Of a stretch of 64,000 nucleotides of DNA, positions 51,102 through 61,046 are shown piece by piece. The stretch spans positions 186,001 through 250,000 of the forward strand of contig JAEURJ010000007.1 in assembly GCA_016789305.1 (NCBI GenBank). The letters run 5' to 3'. The position numbers and the translations under genes were made by a program. Source of the DNA: Anaerolineales bacterium (GTDB taxonomy: Bacteria; Chloroflexota; Anaerolineae; Anaerolineales; Villigracilaceae). The notes below the pieces were generated by a model, which made no database searches, was not told the DNA's origin, and was given only the letters and a program-made list of their open reading frames with translations. The first letter of the stretch is position 1. Every line of letters begins with the position of its first letter.

Positions 51102-53798
51102 ATGAAAGACCTGTTTAAGTCCCGCGACGTATTGAAAGTGGGAAAGAAGGAATACGTCATTTTCCGCCTCGATGCACTGGAGAAGGCCGGGCTCGCCAAG
51201 TTGAGCAAACTGCCTTATTCCATTCGCATCGTTCTCGAAGCCGCCCTCCGCCAATGTAATGACAAGGAGATCACGCAGGATGATGTGAAGAACATCGCCG
51301 CATGGACTCCCAAAGGCGCGCGTCCCGGCATTCCGTTTTTGCCCGGACGTGTCGTGATGCAGGATTTCACCGGCGTCCCTGCCGTTGTCGATCTTGCTGC
51401 CATGCGCGCCGCAGTGGCGCGTCTCGGCGGTGACCCGAAGAAGATCAATCCGCTGGTGCCCGTTGACCTGGTCATCGATCACTCCGTGCAGGTCGATTTC
51501 TTTGCCACAGCCGACGCGCTCAACCGCAATACTGAAATGGAATTCGCGCGCAATCGCGAACGATATGAGTTCCTCAAATGGGGACAAAAGGCATTCAGCA
51601 ATTTCCGCGTGGTACCCCCGATGACCGGTATTGTGCATCAGGTCAATCTTGAATATCTTGCTGATGTTGTCATGACCCGGCAGGATGGCAAGGAAACACT
51701 TGCATTCCCGGATACATTAATTGGAACCGACTCGCACACCACCATGATCAATGGCTTGGGCGTTGTGGGTTGGGGTGTGGGCGGCATTGAAGCCGAAGCC
51801 GTGATGCTCGGTCAGCCGATGGACATGCTGCTCCCCGATGTGATCGGTTTCAAACTGTATGGCAAACTTGGGGAAGGTGTTACCGCCACCGACCTCGTGC
51901 TCCTCGTCACACAAATGCTGCGCAAAAAAGGGGTCGTTGATAAATTCGTCGAGTTCTATGGCGAAGGTCTCAGCCACATGTCGTTGACCGATCGCGCAAC
52001 AATTGCGAACATGGCTCCTGAATATGGAGCCACAATGGGCTACTTCCCTGTGGATGAAGAGACGCTTCGCTATATGCGTCTAACGGGTCGGCCGGACGAA
52101 GTGGTGGATCGCACCGAAGCATACATGCGTGCGCAGGGACTCTTCCATGAACCCGGCATGCCCGAACCTGAATACACCGACACGCTCGAACTGGACCTTG
52201 GAACGGTTGTCCCATCTTTGGCGGGACCCAAGCGACCCCAGGACCGCGTCACACTGACCGATATGCAGGATACATTCCGAAAGGCATTGACCGCGCCTGT
52301 CAAAGATCGCGGCTATGAACTCTCCGGTGATGCATTAAATCGCGAAGCCACTTTTGGCACCAACGGCGGATCACAAAAGATGAAGCATGGAGCGATCGTG
52401 ATCGCTGCGATCACATCCTGCACGAACACATCCAATCCATCGGTCATGATCACGGCGGGACTCGTCGCAAAGAAAGCTGTTGAAAAAGGCTTGAGCGTGA
52501 AGCCGTATGTCAAAACCTCGCTTGCGCCCGGCTCTTTGGTTGTGACTGAATATTTACAAAATGCTGGTTTGATCGAACCGCTCTCCAAACTTGGATTTAA
52601 CGTCATTGCCTATGGCTGCACCACATGCATCGGCAACTCCGGTCCGTTGCCCGGCGAAGTTGCCAAAGCCGTCACCGGTTCTGATCTGGTCGCTGCTGCT
52701 GTGATCTCAGGCAACCGTAACTTTGAAGGCCGTGTACATCCGCTGGTGAAAGCCAATTACCTGGCATCCCCTCCATTGGTGGTGGCCTATGCTCTCGCTG
52801 GTACAGTCGATATCGACTTGAACAATGAATCTCTCGGCACGGATAAAAACGGTCAGCCTGTATATCTCAAGGATCTATGGCCCAGCCAACAGGAGATCAG
52901 CGAGGCGATCGAGACGAATGTCAAAGCTGAAATGTTCAAGGCGAAATATGCCGATGTGTTCTCCGGTTCCGATATGTGGAAGGAGGTCAAAGTTGTGGAA
53001 GGTGACCTGTACGCATGGGATGAGAACTCCACGTATATTCATCATCCACCGTATTTCCAGAGCATTTCCCTGAAAGCGGATGCGGTGAAGGAGATTAAGT
53101 CTGCGCGTGTGCTGGGCTTGTTTGGGGATTCGATCACCACTGACCATATCTCCCCTGCCGGTAATATCGCTGCCGATTCACCTGCGGGTAAATTCCTGCA
53201 GGATCACGATGTTGCCCCGACATACTTTAATTCCTACGGCGCCCGCCGTGGTAACGATCAGGTGATGGCACGCGGCACGTTCGCGAACATCCGCTTGAAG
53301 AATCAACTGGTTGCACCAAAAGAAGGCAACTGGACGAAGCATCATCCTTCCGGCGAAGTCATGTCGATCTTCGATGCAGCCATGAAGTATCAAAGCGAAG
53401 GCGTCTCAAGCATTATTCTCGCAGGCAAGGAATACGGCACCGGCTCCAGCCGTGACTGGGCTGCGAAGGGTCCGATGCTGCAAGGCGTGAAGGCGGTCAT
53501 TGCCGAATCGTTCGAACGTATTCATCGCTCGAATTTGGTGGGCATGGGTGTGCTTCCGCTGAGATTCGCTGACGGGAAGAACGCCGAATCCCTCGGTCTG
53601 GATGGAAGCGAAGAATTCACCATCGAAGGCTTGAGCGATAAGATCAAGCCGCAGAGCGATGTGACCGTCAAAGCGAAGAAGTCTGATGGTAAAGTGATTG
53701 AATTCAAGGCGACGGTCCTGCTCAACACCGATGTGGAAGTGAATTACTATCGCAACGGCGGCATTCTGCACACGGTGCTGAGGAATTTGATCAAATAA
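51102..53798 (+). CDS. acnA: Aconitate hydratase (AcnA/IRP type)
   Basis: 898 residues from ATG 51102 with AGAGGAG upstream. The three Fe-S cluster Cys are present: one in [13 protein letters not shown] (the first Cys of the motif) and two in [22 protein letters not shown], the substrate-binding loop of domain 4, is intact. The size fits the AcnA/IRP1 branch rather than AcnB. It converts citrate to isocitrate in the TCA cycle; such proteins can bind mRNA when the cluster is lost. A long structured leader precedes it and a perfect terminator follows, so it is a single-gene unit. Confidence 0.97.
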   Translation: MKDLFKSRDVLKVGKKEYVIFRLDALEKAGLAKLSKLPYSIRIVLEAALRQCNDKEITQDDVKNIAAWTPKGARPGIPFLPGRVVMQDFTGVPAVVDLAAMRAAVARLGGDPKKINPLVPVDLVIDHSVQVDFFATADALNRNTEMEFARNRERYEFLKWGQKAFSNFRVVPPMTGIVHQVNLEYLADVVMTRQDGKETLAFPDTLIGTDSHTTMINGLGVVGWGVGGIEAEAVMLGQPMDMLLPDVIGFKLYGKLGEGVTATDLVLLVTQMLRKKGVVDKFVEFYGEGLSHMSLTDRATIANMAPEYGATMGYFPVDEETLRYMRLTGRPDEVVDRTEAYMRAQGLFHEPGMPEPEYTDTLELDLGTVVPSLAGPKRPQDRVTLTDMQDTFRKALTAPVKDRGYELSGDALNREATFGTNGGSQKMKHGAIVIAAITSCTNTSNPSVMITAGLVAKKAVEKGLSVKPYVKTSLAPGSLVVTEYLQNAGLIEPLSKLGFNVIAYGCTTCIGNSGPLPGEVAKAVTGSDLVAAAVISGNRNFEGRVHPLVKANYLASPPLVVAYALAGTVDIDLNNESLGTDKNGQPVYLKDLWPSQQEISEAIETNVKAEMFKAKYADVFSGSDMWKEVKVVEGDLYAWDENSTYIHHPPYFQSISLKADAVKEIKSARVLGLFGDSITTDHISPAGNIAADSPAGKFLQDHDVAPTYFNSYGARRGNDQVMARGTFANIRLKNQLVAPKEGNWTKHHPSGEVMSIFDAAMKYQSEGVSSIILAGKEYGTGSSRDWAAKGPMLQGVKAVIAESFERIHRSNLVGMGVLPLRFADGKNAESLGLDGSEEFTIEGLSDKIKPQSDVTVKAKKSDGKVIEFKATVLLNTDVEVNYYRNGGILHTVLRNLIK

Positions 53799-53817
53799 TT
53801 TTTTTGAATTAAATGAA

Positions 53818-53852
53818 CGAAACGAAACCCGGTACGCCGGGTTTCGTTTTAT
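53818..53852 (+). terminator. Terminator after acnA
   Basis: AACGAAACCCGG and its complement (loop TACG), then TTTTAT. Confidence 0.9.
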
Positions 53853-53884
53853 ATTACTAAACTCTCAACCAGAGGAGATGTTGT

Positions 53885-55465
53885 ATGACCAAAAACATAT
53901 TTATGAGTTATTCGCGTCGTGAACTGGGTTTTGTGGATGACCTAGTGCATAAACTTGAACGCGAGAATTACAACGTCTGGCTGGATTATCGAGCGTTGAT
54001 CCCCGGGTCCCCATGGAATGTACAAATAGAAAAGGGCCTGAACGAGGCCGATACTGTTTTACTGGTTGTCTCCAAGGCGGCGCTTTCCTCCGAATATGTG
54101 GCGTTGGAATGGCGGCATTTCCTCGAGGCAAAACAACGCGTCATTCTTTTGATCTTTGAAGCTGTGGACCTGCCAAAGGAATTGGAACAATTCGAATGGG
54201 TGGATTTTCGCGGCAGCTACAAGGCAGGCTTGAACGAATTGCTTTCCCAATTGAAGCAGCCGATCAAGGAAGAGCATCCGGTACCGGAGACCGGCTTCAA
54301 GGCTCCATGGATCGTATGGATCGCGATTGCAGTCAGCACGGTGGTGGCGGTCATGTCGCTTTTCGAGTGGTGGACTTTGTTCATTCCCTGGATATTGGTT
54401 CCGCTTCCCTACAGGATATACAAACGTAATTTTAATTTCACCCATGTCCAAACAGCGTTGATGGCACTGCCGGTTGCCACCCTGCTTTCAATATTTATTG
54501 ACACTGGTGAATTTGCCATGGATGATCTGATTTTATTGATCGGCCTTGTCTTTGGGGTGACTTTGCTTTTTATCCTGCGATCCCCTGCGATGCAGCGCTG
54601 GGGCAAACCGGAAGCGATCATCCCCAAATATATTGATCCGCATGACCCGAAGATCCAAAACCCTGTGCCTATTCCCTTTTATGTCGATTATGCCATTCAG
54701 GATCGTGCCATTGCTGAGGACCTGACCGCCACGCTTAAGAAATATGGTCATCCGCAAGTGGAAAATATTCAGGAAGCAAAGGCGGTCTTTGCACTGATTT
54801 CACAGTTTAAGTCGGATACCGAAGCGGTCCCTGAAAAACAAATGCTCTTCCCGATTTTGGTACAGACCAACAATAATCTTTCGAAAAAATTATCAAAGAT
54901 CCAGTGGATCGATTTCCGCCCCGGTGTGCGCGGACTCGATACCATTGCCCAGCTGCTGCCAGATCCCAAAGCGCTGCTTAAGTCAATGGGGATGAGGCCG
55001 GTCAGTTCTCAAACCGTTTATTCCCCCGCAGTCACAGCGATCTACTACTTTATTCTTTTGATGGCAGTTGTCAATATTGGGTCTTCCATTCATTACATCA
55101 TCAATCCGCCCGATGTCGAGGGCTTGTTTGCCAATGAGTTGACCGAGTTGGCAATCAACATGCTCTTATTCGGCGGACTTGCTTATTTTATGGTGAGAGG
55201 ATTGTCCAGTCGGAAAGGTCTTTTTTCCAATCCCTGGGTCATTCTTTTGGGGCTGGCCTGCTTCGGCCTGCTGACTTATTGGCAGAAGGACCTGGATGGC
55301 CGGATATTCACTGAATTGTTTGATGCCGGCTTTGATGAATTCGATATTCGCGAAGGGTTTGTCAACTATATTGAATACGTCTACTATCTTGGCCTGGCCG
55401 TGACAGGTTTTGTGTTCCTCAGAAATAAACGCGATATAAAGCACTGGTTCCCGGCAAGAAAGTAA
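53885..55465 (+). CDS. TIR-domain membrane protein with a second, degenerate TIR-like domain
   Basis: 526 residues. Residues 1-125 form a TIR domain: IFMSYSRRELGFVDDLVHKLE, VWLDYRALIPGSPW, VVSKAALSSEYVALEW with the putative NADase Glu at about 75, and FEWVDFRG. Membrane segments follow (about 142-240, three or four helices). Residues about 260-365 again look TIR-like (FYVDYAIQDRAIAEDLTATLKKYG, AVFALISQF, IQWIDFRPGVRGL) but lack the Glu. Four more helices lie at about 385-515. The order TIR-TM-TIR'-TM is not one I know. It stands alone between strong terminators. A cell-death, defence or signalling role is inferred. Confidence 0.85.
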   Translation: MTKNIFMSYSRRELGFVDDLVHKLERENYNVWLDYRALIPGSPWNVQIEKGLNEADTVLLVVSKAALSSEYVALEWRHFLEAKQRVILLIFEAVDLPKELEQFEWVDFRGSYKAGLNELLSQLKQPIKEEHPVPETGFKAPWIVWIAIAVSTVVAVMSLFEWWTLFIPWILVPLPYRIYKRNFNFTHVQTALMALPVATLLSIFIDTGEFAMDDLILLIGLVFGVTLLFILRSPAMQRWGKPEAIIPKYIDPHDPKIQNPVPIPFYVDYAIQDRAIAEDLTATLKKYGHPQVENIQEAKAVFALISQFKSDTEAVPEKQMLFPILVQTNNNLSKKLSKIQWIDFRPGVRGLDTIAQLLPDPKALLKSMGMRPVSSQTVYSPAVTAIYYFILLMAVVNIGSSIHYIINPPDVEGLFANELTELAINMLLFGGLAYFMVRGLSSRKGLFSNPWVILLGLACFGLLTYWQKDLDGRIFTELFDAGFDEFDIREGFVNYIEYVYYLGLAVTGFVFLRNKRDIKHWFPARK

Positions 55466-55506
55466 TACAAAAGGCAGAGCCGCTATTAGCGGCTCTGCCT
55501 TTTGTA
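55466..55506. terminator. Terminator after the TIR protein gene
   Basis: A perfect 19-base stem (TACAAAAGGCAGAGCCGCT and its complement) with a 3-base loop. It probably serves both converging genes. Confidence 0.92.
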
Positions 55507-55519
55507 TGTTAAATTAATT

Positions 55520-56212
55520 TTACTGCCTTGTCGTGACGCCAAGCATGATGAAACCAGCCAAGATTGCCAGAACAAGTAAAAGTGTGGATTGAATCCACAA
55601 GCCCGAAAAGCTGAATACCATTGCGAGCAGGGTGGCAACTGCAATGAAAAGCAAGCCGTTGAAATTCTTTTTTAGCCCATCAATTTTGCACAACATGAAC
55701 ATTCCACCTGCTATCAGGAGGATGCTGAGAATGGTTGTGGTGATAAGAATGGTAGATCCATTTCCCTGCATGGGCAGGATGAAAATACCGCAGGTGTTTT
55801 CCTGGTCGGGCAGGGGGTAGGCGGAGAAGATTCCCGCTTTCACAAAGATGAATTGTCCAAAATCTACGTTGTCAGGACCAATCGTCCGCTGAGCCTGCAT
55901 AGACTCGCCCGGAGCCAGGTCGAAAAATTCAAGTTGGGTATCAGGCGTGAGCCGGGTGCTGATCTCGGTGCGCATGGATAGATGGATCGCCCGTCCGCTC
56001 GTGTTGGTCATTTTGATCTTTACTGTTTGACTCTCGCCTTGCGTCATCAGAATGGGGCAGCTTAATCCGCGAAAGGGGCTGTTGGCGCGATGGGCGAATC
56101 CATAGGATGCGGATTCGTAGTCCGCCCAGGCGGCAAGGGTGGATAGTGTGATTCCCAAAAGAACGCCGAGACCGAACAAAACGATTGGAAGAGGTAAGAA
56201 AGACTTTTTCAT
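55520..56212 (-). CDS. Membrane protein with an extracytoplasmic domain
   Basis: About 230 residues from ATG 56212. One N-terminal membrane segment precedes an extracytoplasmic beta-rich domain (about 30-150) with two Cys (GLSCPIL, ENTCGIF) that could form a disulfide. Three more hydrophobic segments lie at the C-terminus. The layout NTSGRAIHLSMRTEIS..LAPGESMQAQRTI looks like an immunoglobulin-like fold. I do not recognise a family. It is divergent from lepA. Confidence 0.75.
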   Translation of the reverse strand: MKKSFLPLPIVLFGLGVLLGITLSTLAAWADYESASYGFAHRANSPFRGLSCPILMTQGESQTVKIKMTNTSGRAIHLSMRTEISTRLTPDTQLEFFDLAPGESMQAQRTIGPDNVDFGQFIFVKAGIFSAYPLPDQENTCGIFILPMQGNGSTILITTTILSILLIAGGMFMLCKIDGLKKNFNGLLFIAVATLLAMVFSFSGLWIQSTLLLVLAILAGFIMLGVTTRQ

Positions 56213-56375
56213 GTTTTGTGAGTATACTGCGCCCATGTGAGGCACGATAACCTACTAAAAGGTGGTTTAAGAAACTTTCCCATAATTTAATCGGGTATAC
56301 TTCGCACGCTTGCAACTCGAAAAAACGAACTTTGCAGTAGAATTTTTAATCAAGAAGCGAACATTTGATACTAGC

Positions 56376-58175
56376 ATGACCGACCATATCCGCAATTTTT
56401 GTATCATCGCCCATGTTGACCATGGCAAATCCACACTTGCAGACCGCCTGCTTCAATTAACAGGCACGATCTCCGAGCGTGATATGACCGCGCAGTTACT
56501 CGACAGCATGGACCTCGAACGCGAAAAAGGCGTCACCATCAAGGCGTCGGCTGTGCGCATGTTTTACACTGCCAGGGATAACCAAAAATACGAGATCAAT
56601 CTCATCGATACACCCGGGCACGTGGACTTCGGGTATGAAGTCAGCCGCGCGCTGAAAGCCTGTGAAGGCGCTGTGTTGGTGGTCGATGCCACGCAGGGAA
56701 TCGAAGCCCAAACGCTTGCCAATTTGTATCAAGCGCTCGATGCGGACCTGACAGTGATTCCCGTGATCAATAAAATTGACCTGCCCTCCGCGCGTCCCGA
56801 TGAAGTGGCGGAGGATGTCGGTAGTTTGCTGGGCATTGAACCCGCAAGCGTGATCCGCGTTTCTGCGAAGGAAGGCCTGAACGTGGAACAAATCCTCGAA
56901 GCGATCGTGGAACGCATCCCTCCGCCAAAAGATGCAGATAATGTTCCGCTGCGTGCTTTGATCTTTGACTCACATTATGACTCGTATAAGGGAGTCATTG
57001 CCTACATTCGCGTGATGGAAGGTTCATTTAAGTCCGCCGATGTATTGCGGATGATGATCACCAGGACCGATATGAAACCCGTGGAGATCGGTATTTTTAA
57101 CCCGGGCATGAAACCTGTGACCAGTATCGGCTCCGGGGAGGTTGGTTACATTGCGACTGGATTCAAGACGGTGCACGAATGCCGCGTCGGTGACACGATC
57201 ACGCGTGCTGCTGAACCTGCTGACGAACCCTTGCCCGGATATCGCGTTCCCAAGCCGATGGTCTTTGCCGGTATTTATCCCGTTGAAGCGGATGATTACA
57301 CCACGCTGCGCGAATCGCTGGATAAATTGCAGCTCAACGATGCCTCGTTGACATTTCAGCCTGAAACATCGCAAGCCCTTGGTTTTGGTTTCCGCGCAGG
57401 CTTTCTCGGTCTCTTCCACATGGAAATTATTCAGGAACGCATAGAACGTGAATATGATCTGGATGTGCTCTTTACGGCTCCATCCGTGGAATATGAAATC
57501 CTGATGATCAATGACGAGGTCATTACGATTGATTCCCCCGCCGAATTGCCGGACCCCAGCAAGATCGTCGAGATCCGCGAACCGTGGATGACGATCGAGA
57601 TCATCACACCCACTGAATATTACGGCCCGATCATGGAACTGGTCACCAAACGCCGCGGAACCTTCATTAAACAGGAATATCCAGCACCGCACCGTGTACA
57701 GCTTGATTTTCAAGTGCCGCTCTCCGAGATCATCATCGACTTCTTCGATCAATTGAAATCCCGCACCAAGGGCTACGCTTCGCTCGATTATCAATTTCTG
57801 GAATATCGTCCCGATGTTTTGCAAAAACTGGAGATCCTCGTCAACGGCGAACCTCTTGATGCGCTTGCGGCAATCGTCCATGAGAAAGATGCGTTCCACA
57901 AAGGCCAGCGCCTCATTACCAAACTCAAGGATCTGATTCCACGCCAACTATATGATGTGGCCGTGCAGGCCGCTTCCGGCGGACGCATCATCTCGCGTGC
58001 CAATGTCAAAGCCACGCGCAAGGATGTCCTCGCAAAATGTTATGGCGGCGATATCACCCGCAAGAAGAAACTGCTTGAGAAGCAAAAGAAGGGCAAGAAG
58101 CGCCTCAAGATGGTGGGCAATGTGGAGATTCCGCAGGAAGCCTTCATGGCTGTATTGAAACTGGATGATGAATAA
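56376..58175 (+). CDS. lepA: Elongation factor 4 (LepA)
   Basis: 599 residues from ATG 56376. GTPase motifs are intact: AHVDHGKSTLADRLL (G1), DTPGHVDFGYEVSRAL (G3), NKIDLPSA (G4), and the LepA C-terminal domain with GGRIISRANVKATRKDVLAKCYGGDITRKKKLLEKQKKGKKRLK. It acts on stalled or mis-translocated ribosomes at the membrane. Length is typical (about 600). It lies upstream of the flippase-like gene, separated by a GC-rich hairpin. Confidence 0.97.
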   Translation: MTDHIRNFCIIAHVDHGKSTLADRLLQLTGTISERDMTAQLLDSMDLEREKGVTIKASAVRMFYTARDNQKYEINLIDTPGHVDFGYEVSRALKACEGAVLVVDATQGIEAQTLANLYQALDADLTVIPVINKIDLPSARPDEVAEDVGSLLGIEPASVIRVSAKEGLNVEQILEAIVERIPPPKDADNVPLRALIFDSHYDSYKGVIAYIRVMEGSFKSADVLRMMITRTDMKPVEIGIFNPGMKPVTSIGSGEVGYIATGFKTVHECRVGDTITRAAEPADEPLPGYRVPKPMVFAGIYPVEADDYTTLRESLDKLQLNDASLTFQPETSQALGFGFRAGFLGLFHMEIIQERIEREYDLDVLFTAPSVEYEILMINDEVITIDSPAELPDPSKIVEIREPWMTIEIITPTEYYGPIMELVTKRRGTFIKQEYPAPHRVQLDFQVPLSEIIIDFFDQLKSRTKGYASLDYQFLEYRPDVLQKLEILVNGEPLDALAAIVHEKDAFHKGQRLITKLKDLIPRQLYDVAVQAASGGRIISRANVKATRKDVLAKCYGGDITRKKKLLEKQKKGKKRLKMVGNVEIPQEAFMAVLKLDDE

Positions 58176-58180
58176 TTTTT

Positions 58181-58209
58181 TGCAGGGGCGGGGTTACCCC
58201 GCCCCTGCA
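58181..58209. repeat. GC-rich 14-bp palindrome after lepA
   Basis: TGCAGGGGCGGGGT and its exact complement with one base between. A T-run stands before, not after, on the plus strand, so it is a poor plus-strand terminator. It looks like a dispersed GC-rich repeat. Confidence 0.65.
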
Positions 58210-58223
58210 TGGATGAAATAATC

Positions 58224-59228
58224 ATGAAAGATATCAAACGATTAATTCCCGGCGCAATTATCAGCATCGTGCTCATCGGCGCGATTTTATATTTTGTCGA
58301 TTTCCAAACCATGTGGGCGGCCATTCGCGGTGCGAATTATGCCATCCTTGCTGGTTCCATAGTACTCTCATTTCTATGGATGTTCATGCGAGCCAAGGTC
58401 TGGCAGACTTTGCTGCGCGATAAACCGAAATATATCGATGTCCTTTTTTCAGCCAGCGAAGGATACTTGCTTAATACCTTTCTCCCATTTCGTTTGGGCG
58501 AAGTGGGCCGGGCGTTTTTGCTCAGCCGAAAATCCGGCATGGCTTTCAGCGAAATCCTTCCCACCATTGTGATCGAACGTATTGTTGATCTGGCTTTCTC
58601 TGCGGCGATTTTGCTGATGGCTTTGCCCTACGTGGCAGACTCGCAGGGCTCTGAACGCATTGGATATATCGTGGGCGGTGTGGTGATCTTTGGCCTCATC
58701 ATGATGTATGTACTGGCGCGCAATAACAAATGGGCGCTGGATGTGTTCCACAAGCTGAGTCTGCGTTGGCCTGTTCTTCAAAAAATTGGCGGGAGTTTTC
58801 TTGAATCATTTTTGAATGGATTGACAGTGTTGACGGATGGATGGCTGTTCCTTCGCTTCCTGTTTTGGATGACCCTTAACTGGTTTGTTGCTCTGGTCGC
58901 TTATTACTTGATCATGCTGGCGTTCTTCCCGCAGGCAAAACCAGAATGGACTTTATTTGTTTTAGGGGCCGCTGCTTTTGGCGGGGCCATCCCTGCCTTG
59001 CCGGGCGGGGTGGGTACTTTCGAAGGCGCAGTCAGTACTGTGTTGTTTGTCTTCACAGGAGATCAATCCACGTCCCTTGCTGTGGCATTGACCGCCCGAC
59101 TCTACAACCTGCTCAACAGCGGTGTCATTGGCGGTATCGGATTGATGCGCGAAGGTGAGACCTTGTCCGGGATTTACCAGCAGCTAATGAATTTAAGAAA
59201 CAAAAGCCAGGCCGAAGAAATAAAATAA
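58224..59228 (+). CDS. YbhN/AglD-family (UPF0104, LPG synthase/flippase-like) membrane protein
   Basis: About 334 residues from ATG 58224 (an ATG at 58209 lies on the hairpin edge). About eight hydrophobic segments. Family-like motifs are RAKVWQTLLRD, NTFLPFRLGEVGRAFLLS and GAAAFGGAIPALPGGVGTFEGAVSTVLF, as in the lysylphosphatidylglycerol synthase TM/UPF0104 group, which includes AglD and lipid flippase-like proteins. It starts a run with the rhomboid gene (zero spacing) and the sugar epimerase. A role in polyprenol-sugar or glycolipid handling is suggested by the cluster. Confidence 0.88.
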   Translation: MKDIKRLIPGAIISIVLIGAILYFVDFQTMWAAIRGANYAILAGSIVLSFLWMFMRAKVWQTLLRDKPKYIDVLFSASEGYLLNTFLPFRLGEVGRAFLLSRKSGMAFSEILPTIVIERIVDLAFSAAILLMALPYVADSQGSERIGYIVGGVVIFGLIMMYVLARNNKWALDVFHKLSLRWPVLQKIGGSFLESFLNGLTVLTDGWLFLRFLFWMTLNWFVALVAYYLIMLAFFPQAKPEWTLFVLGAAAFGGAIPALPGGVGTFEGAVSTVLFVFTGDQSTSLAVALTARLYNLLNSGVIGGIGLMREGETLSGIYQQLMNLRNKSQAEEIK

Positions 59229-59885
59229 ATGTTCCCCTTGTATGACACTCTGCGTTCGCGCAGATTTCCATTTGTCAACTGGCTGTTGATCATCCTCAAT
59301 GGATTGGTTTTCTACTATGAATTGCAGTTGGGGGATGAGGGACTCTTCCGCTTCACGCAAAACTGGGGATTGATCCCATCGCGATTGGTATCGACTCCCG
59401 ATCAGGCATGGATGACGATCTTTACCAGTATGTTCCTGCATGGCGGTTGGTTTCACATCCTGAGCAATATGTGGGTGCTCGCCATTTTTGGGGATAATGT
59501 TGAAAACCGCCTGGGTGGTGGAAAGTATCTGGCTTTTTATTTGTTCAGTGGAATAGCGGCGGCCATGTTGCAATCCTTTCTCATGCCGGGAAGCACGGTT
59601 CCCATGATCGGTGCAAGCGGGGCGATTGCGGGTGTGCTTGGTGCGTATTTGATCCTGTATCCTCAATCTCGAATCGCCAGTCTCGTGCCCATTCTTTTCA
59701 TTTTCACAATCGTCGAGGTGCCCGCTGCGATCTTCCTTGGTTTTTGGTTTATTTCGCAGTTATTTTCCGGCTGGCTTTCCCTTCGTGGCGCAGACGTGAA
59801 TTCGGTTGCCTGGTGGGCTCATATCGGCGGGTTTGTTTTTGGAATGCTGGCAATTCGTTTGTTTGCACGAAAGCGATATTCTTGA
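59229..59885 (+). CDS. Rhomboid-family intramembrane serine protease
   Basis: 218 residues with six or seven membrane segments. The catalytic Ser is in GASGAIAGVLGAYL and the His in WWAHIGGFVFGMLA; a third family motif, MFLHGGWFHILSNMWVLAIFG, is also present. The enzyme cleaves membrane proteins within the bilayer. It begins directly after the flippase-like gene and ends 19 bases before the epimerase gene. Its partner substrate cannot be guessed. Confidence 0.94.
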   Translation: MFPLYDTLRSRRFPFVNWLLIILNGLVFYYELQLGDEGLFRFTQNWGLIPSRLVSTPDQAWMTIFTSMFLHGGWFHILSNMWVLAIFGDNVENRLGGGKYLAFYLFSGIAAAMLQSFLMPGSTVPMIGASGAIAGVLGAYLILYPQSRIASLVPILFIFTIVEVPAAIFLGFWFISQLFSGWLSLRGADVNSVAWWAHIGGFVFGMLAIRLFARKRYS

Positions 59886-59904
59886 TGAAGAGGCGAGAAA
59901 ATTT

Positions 59905-60930
59905 ATGACCCAACAATATCTCATTACCGGCGGTGCGGGCTTCATCGGTTCCAATTATGTTCAACGTTTGTTAAAGCGCGGCGAAAAGGTGATTATCTTT
60001 GATAACTTTGCCCGTGCAGGTGCGCCTCGCAACCTGGAGTGGTTGAAAAAGGAATTTGGCGGAGATGCTTTTGAAGTGGTGGTTGGGGATGTGCGTGATG
60101 CCGATCGGATCGCTGAAGCAGCCAAAGGCGCGGATGTGATCGTGCATTTGGCCGGTCAAGTTGCGGTGACTACTTCCGTTACCAATCCGCGCGATGATTT
60201 TGAAGTCAATGCGTTGGGCACCTTCAATGTATTGGAGGCGGCGCGCTTATCCGGTAAAAAGCCGATCCTGATCTATTCATCCACCAACAAAGTCTACGGC
60301 GGCATGGACGATGTGGAGGTTGTGGAGGATGCGACACGCTGGCATTATAAAGAATTGCCTTTCGGTGCATCGGAGGAACAGCCGTTGGATTTTCATTCAC
60401 CCTACGGATGTTCAAAAGGTACCGGCGATCAATATGTCCGCGATTACTATCGCATCTACGATATCCCCACCGTTGTATTGCGGCAAAGCTGCATTTACGG
60501 GCCCAGGCAATTTGGTGTCGAAGATCAGGGCTGGCTGGCCTGGATGATCATTGCGGCAGTCACCGGTAAAAAGATCACCATCTTTGGCGATGGCAAACAA
60601 GTGCGCGATGTATTGCATGTGGATGATTTATTGAATGCCTACGATCTGGCGATTGCAAATATTGATGTCGCCAAAGGGCAGGTCTACAACATGGGCGGCG
60701 GCACGGGAAATGTACTCGCTGTATGGACGGAGTTTGGTCCGATCATCGAACGACTGCTTGGTAAAAAGGTGGAAGTGGATCGTGGCGATTGGCGTCCCGG
60801 CGATCAGCGTGTGTTCTATGCTGATTATCGCAAAGCCGAACGCGAGCTGGGCTGGAAGCCGAAGATCAGCCTGGAAGAGGGCATCGAGCGTTTGTTTCAG
60901 TGGGTGAATGAAAATAAAGAACAGTTTTAG
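59905..60930 (+). CDS. NAD-dependent epimerase, CDP-paratose 2-epimerase-like
   Basis: 341 residues from ATG 59905. An extended SDR fold with ITGGAGFIGSNYV (NAD-binding), VHLAGQVAVTTSV, and the catalytic Tyr-Lys in YGCSKGTGDQYVRDYYR. The NKVYGGMDDVEVVED and LRQSCIYGPRQFGVEDQGWLAWM segments resemble tyvelose/CDP-paratose 2-epimerases (RfbE). It likely makes a rare deoxysugar nucleotide for surface glycan; the exact sugar is unproven. It lies upstream of glycosyltransferase and methyltransferase genes and ends before a terminator. Confidence 0.9.
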   Translation: MTQQYLITGGAGFIGSNYVQRLLKRGEKVIIFDNFARAGAPRNLEWLKKEFGGDAFEVVVGDVRDADRIAEAAKGADVIVHLAGQVAVTTSVTNPRDDFEVNALGTFNVLEAARLSGKKPILIYSSTNKVYGGMDDVEVVEDATRWHYKELPFGASEEQPLDFHSPYGCSKGTGDQYVRDYYRIYDIPTVVLRQSCIYGPRQFGVEDQGWLAWMIIAAVTGKKITIFGDGKQVRDVLHVDDLLNAYDLAIANIDVAKGQVYNMGGGTGNVLAVWTEFGPIIERLLGKKVEVDRGDWRPGDQRVFYADYRKAERELGWKPKISLEEGIERLFQWVNENKEQF

Positions 60931-60948
60931 TTTGAAAAAGGATCATTT

Positions 60949-60985
60949 GAAAATCCGAAGCACAAGTCTTCGGATTTTCTCTTTC
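60949..60985 (+). terminator. Terminator after the epimerase gene
   Basis: GAAAATCCGAAG and its complement (loop CACAAGT), then TTTTCTCTTT. Confidence 0.87.
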
Positions 60986-61029
60986 CCCTCCGCGTTATAA
61001 TCTGCCAGTTCTTAAAAATCCCTTCGCGT

Positions 61030-61035
61030 TATAAT
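61030..61035 (+). promoter_or_regulatory. -10 box (TATAAT) of a near-leaderless promoter
   Basis: TATAAT ends 11 bases before the ATG at 61047. An almost identical GCGTTATAATC occurs 40 bases upstream. Confidence 0.5.
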
Positions 61036-61046
61036 CCTTGCGCTCC

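Noticed and set aside
57024..57947. Long minus-strand open frame (307 codons) inside lepA
   Set aside because: It is a shadow of the conserved lepA coding strand.
58181..58209. GC-rich hairpin as lepA terminator
   Set aside because: The T-run is on the wrong side for plus-strand termination; listed as a repeat instead.
61038..61046. TTG start for the GT4 gene
   Set aside because: The ATG at 61047 matches family N-termini and fits the promoter spacing.
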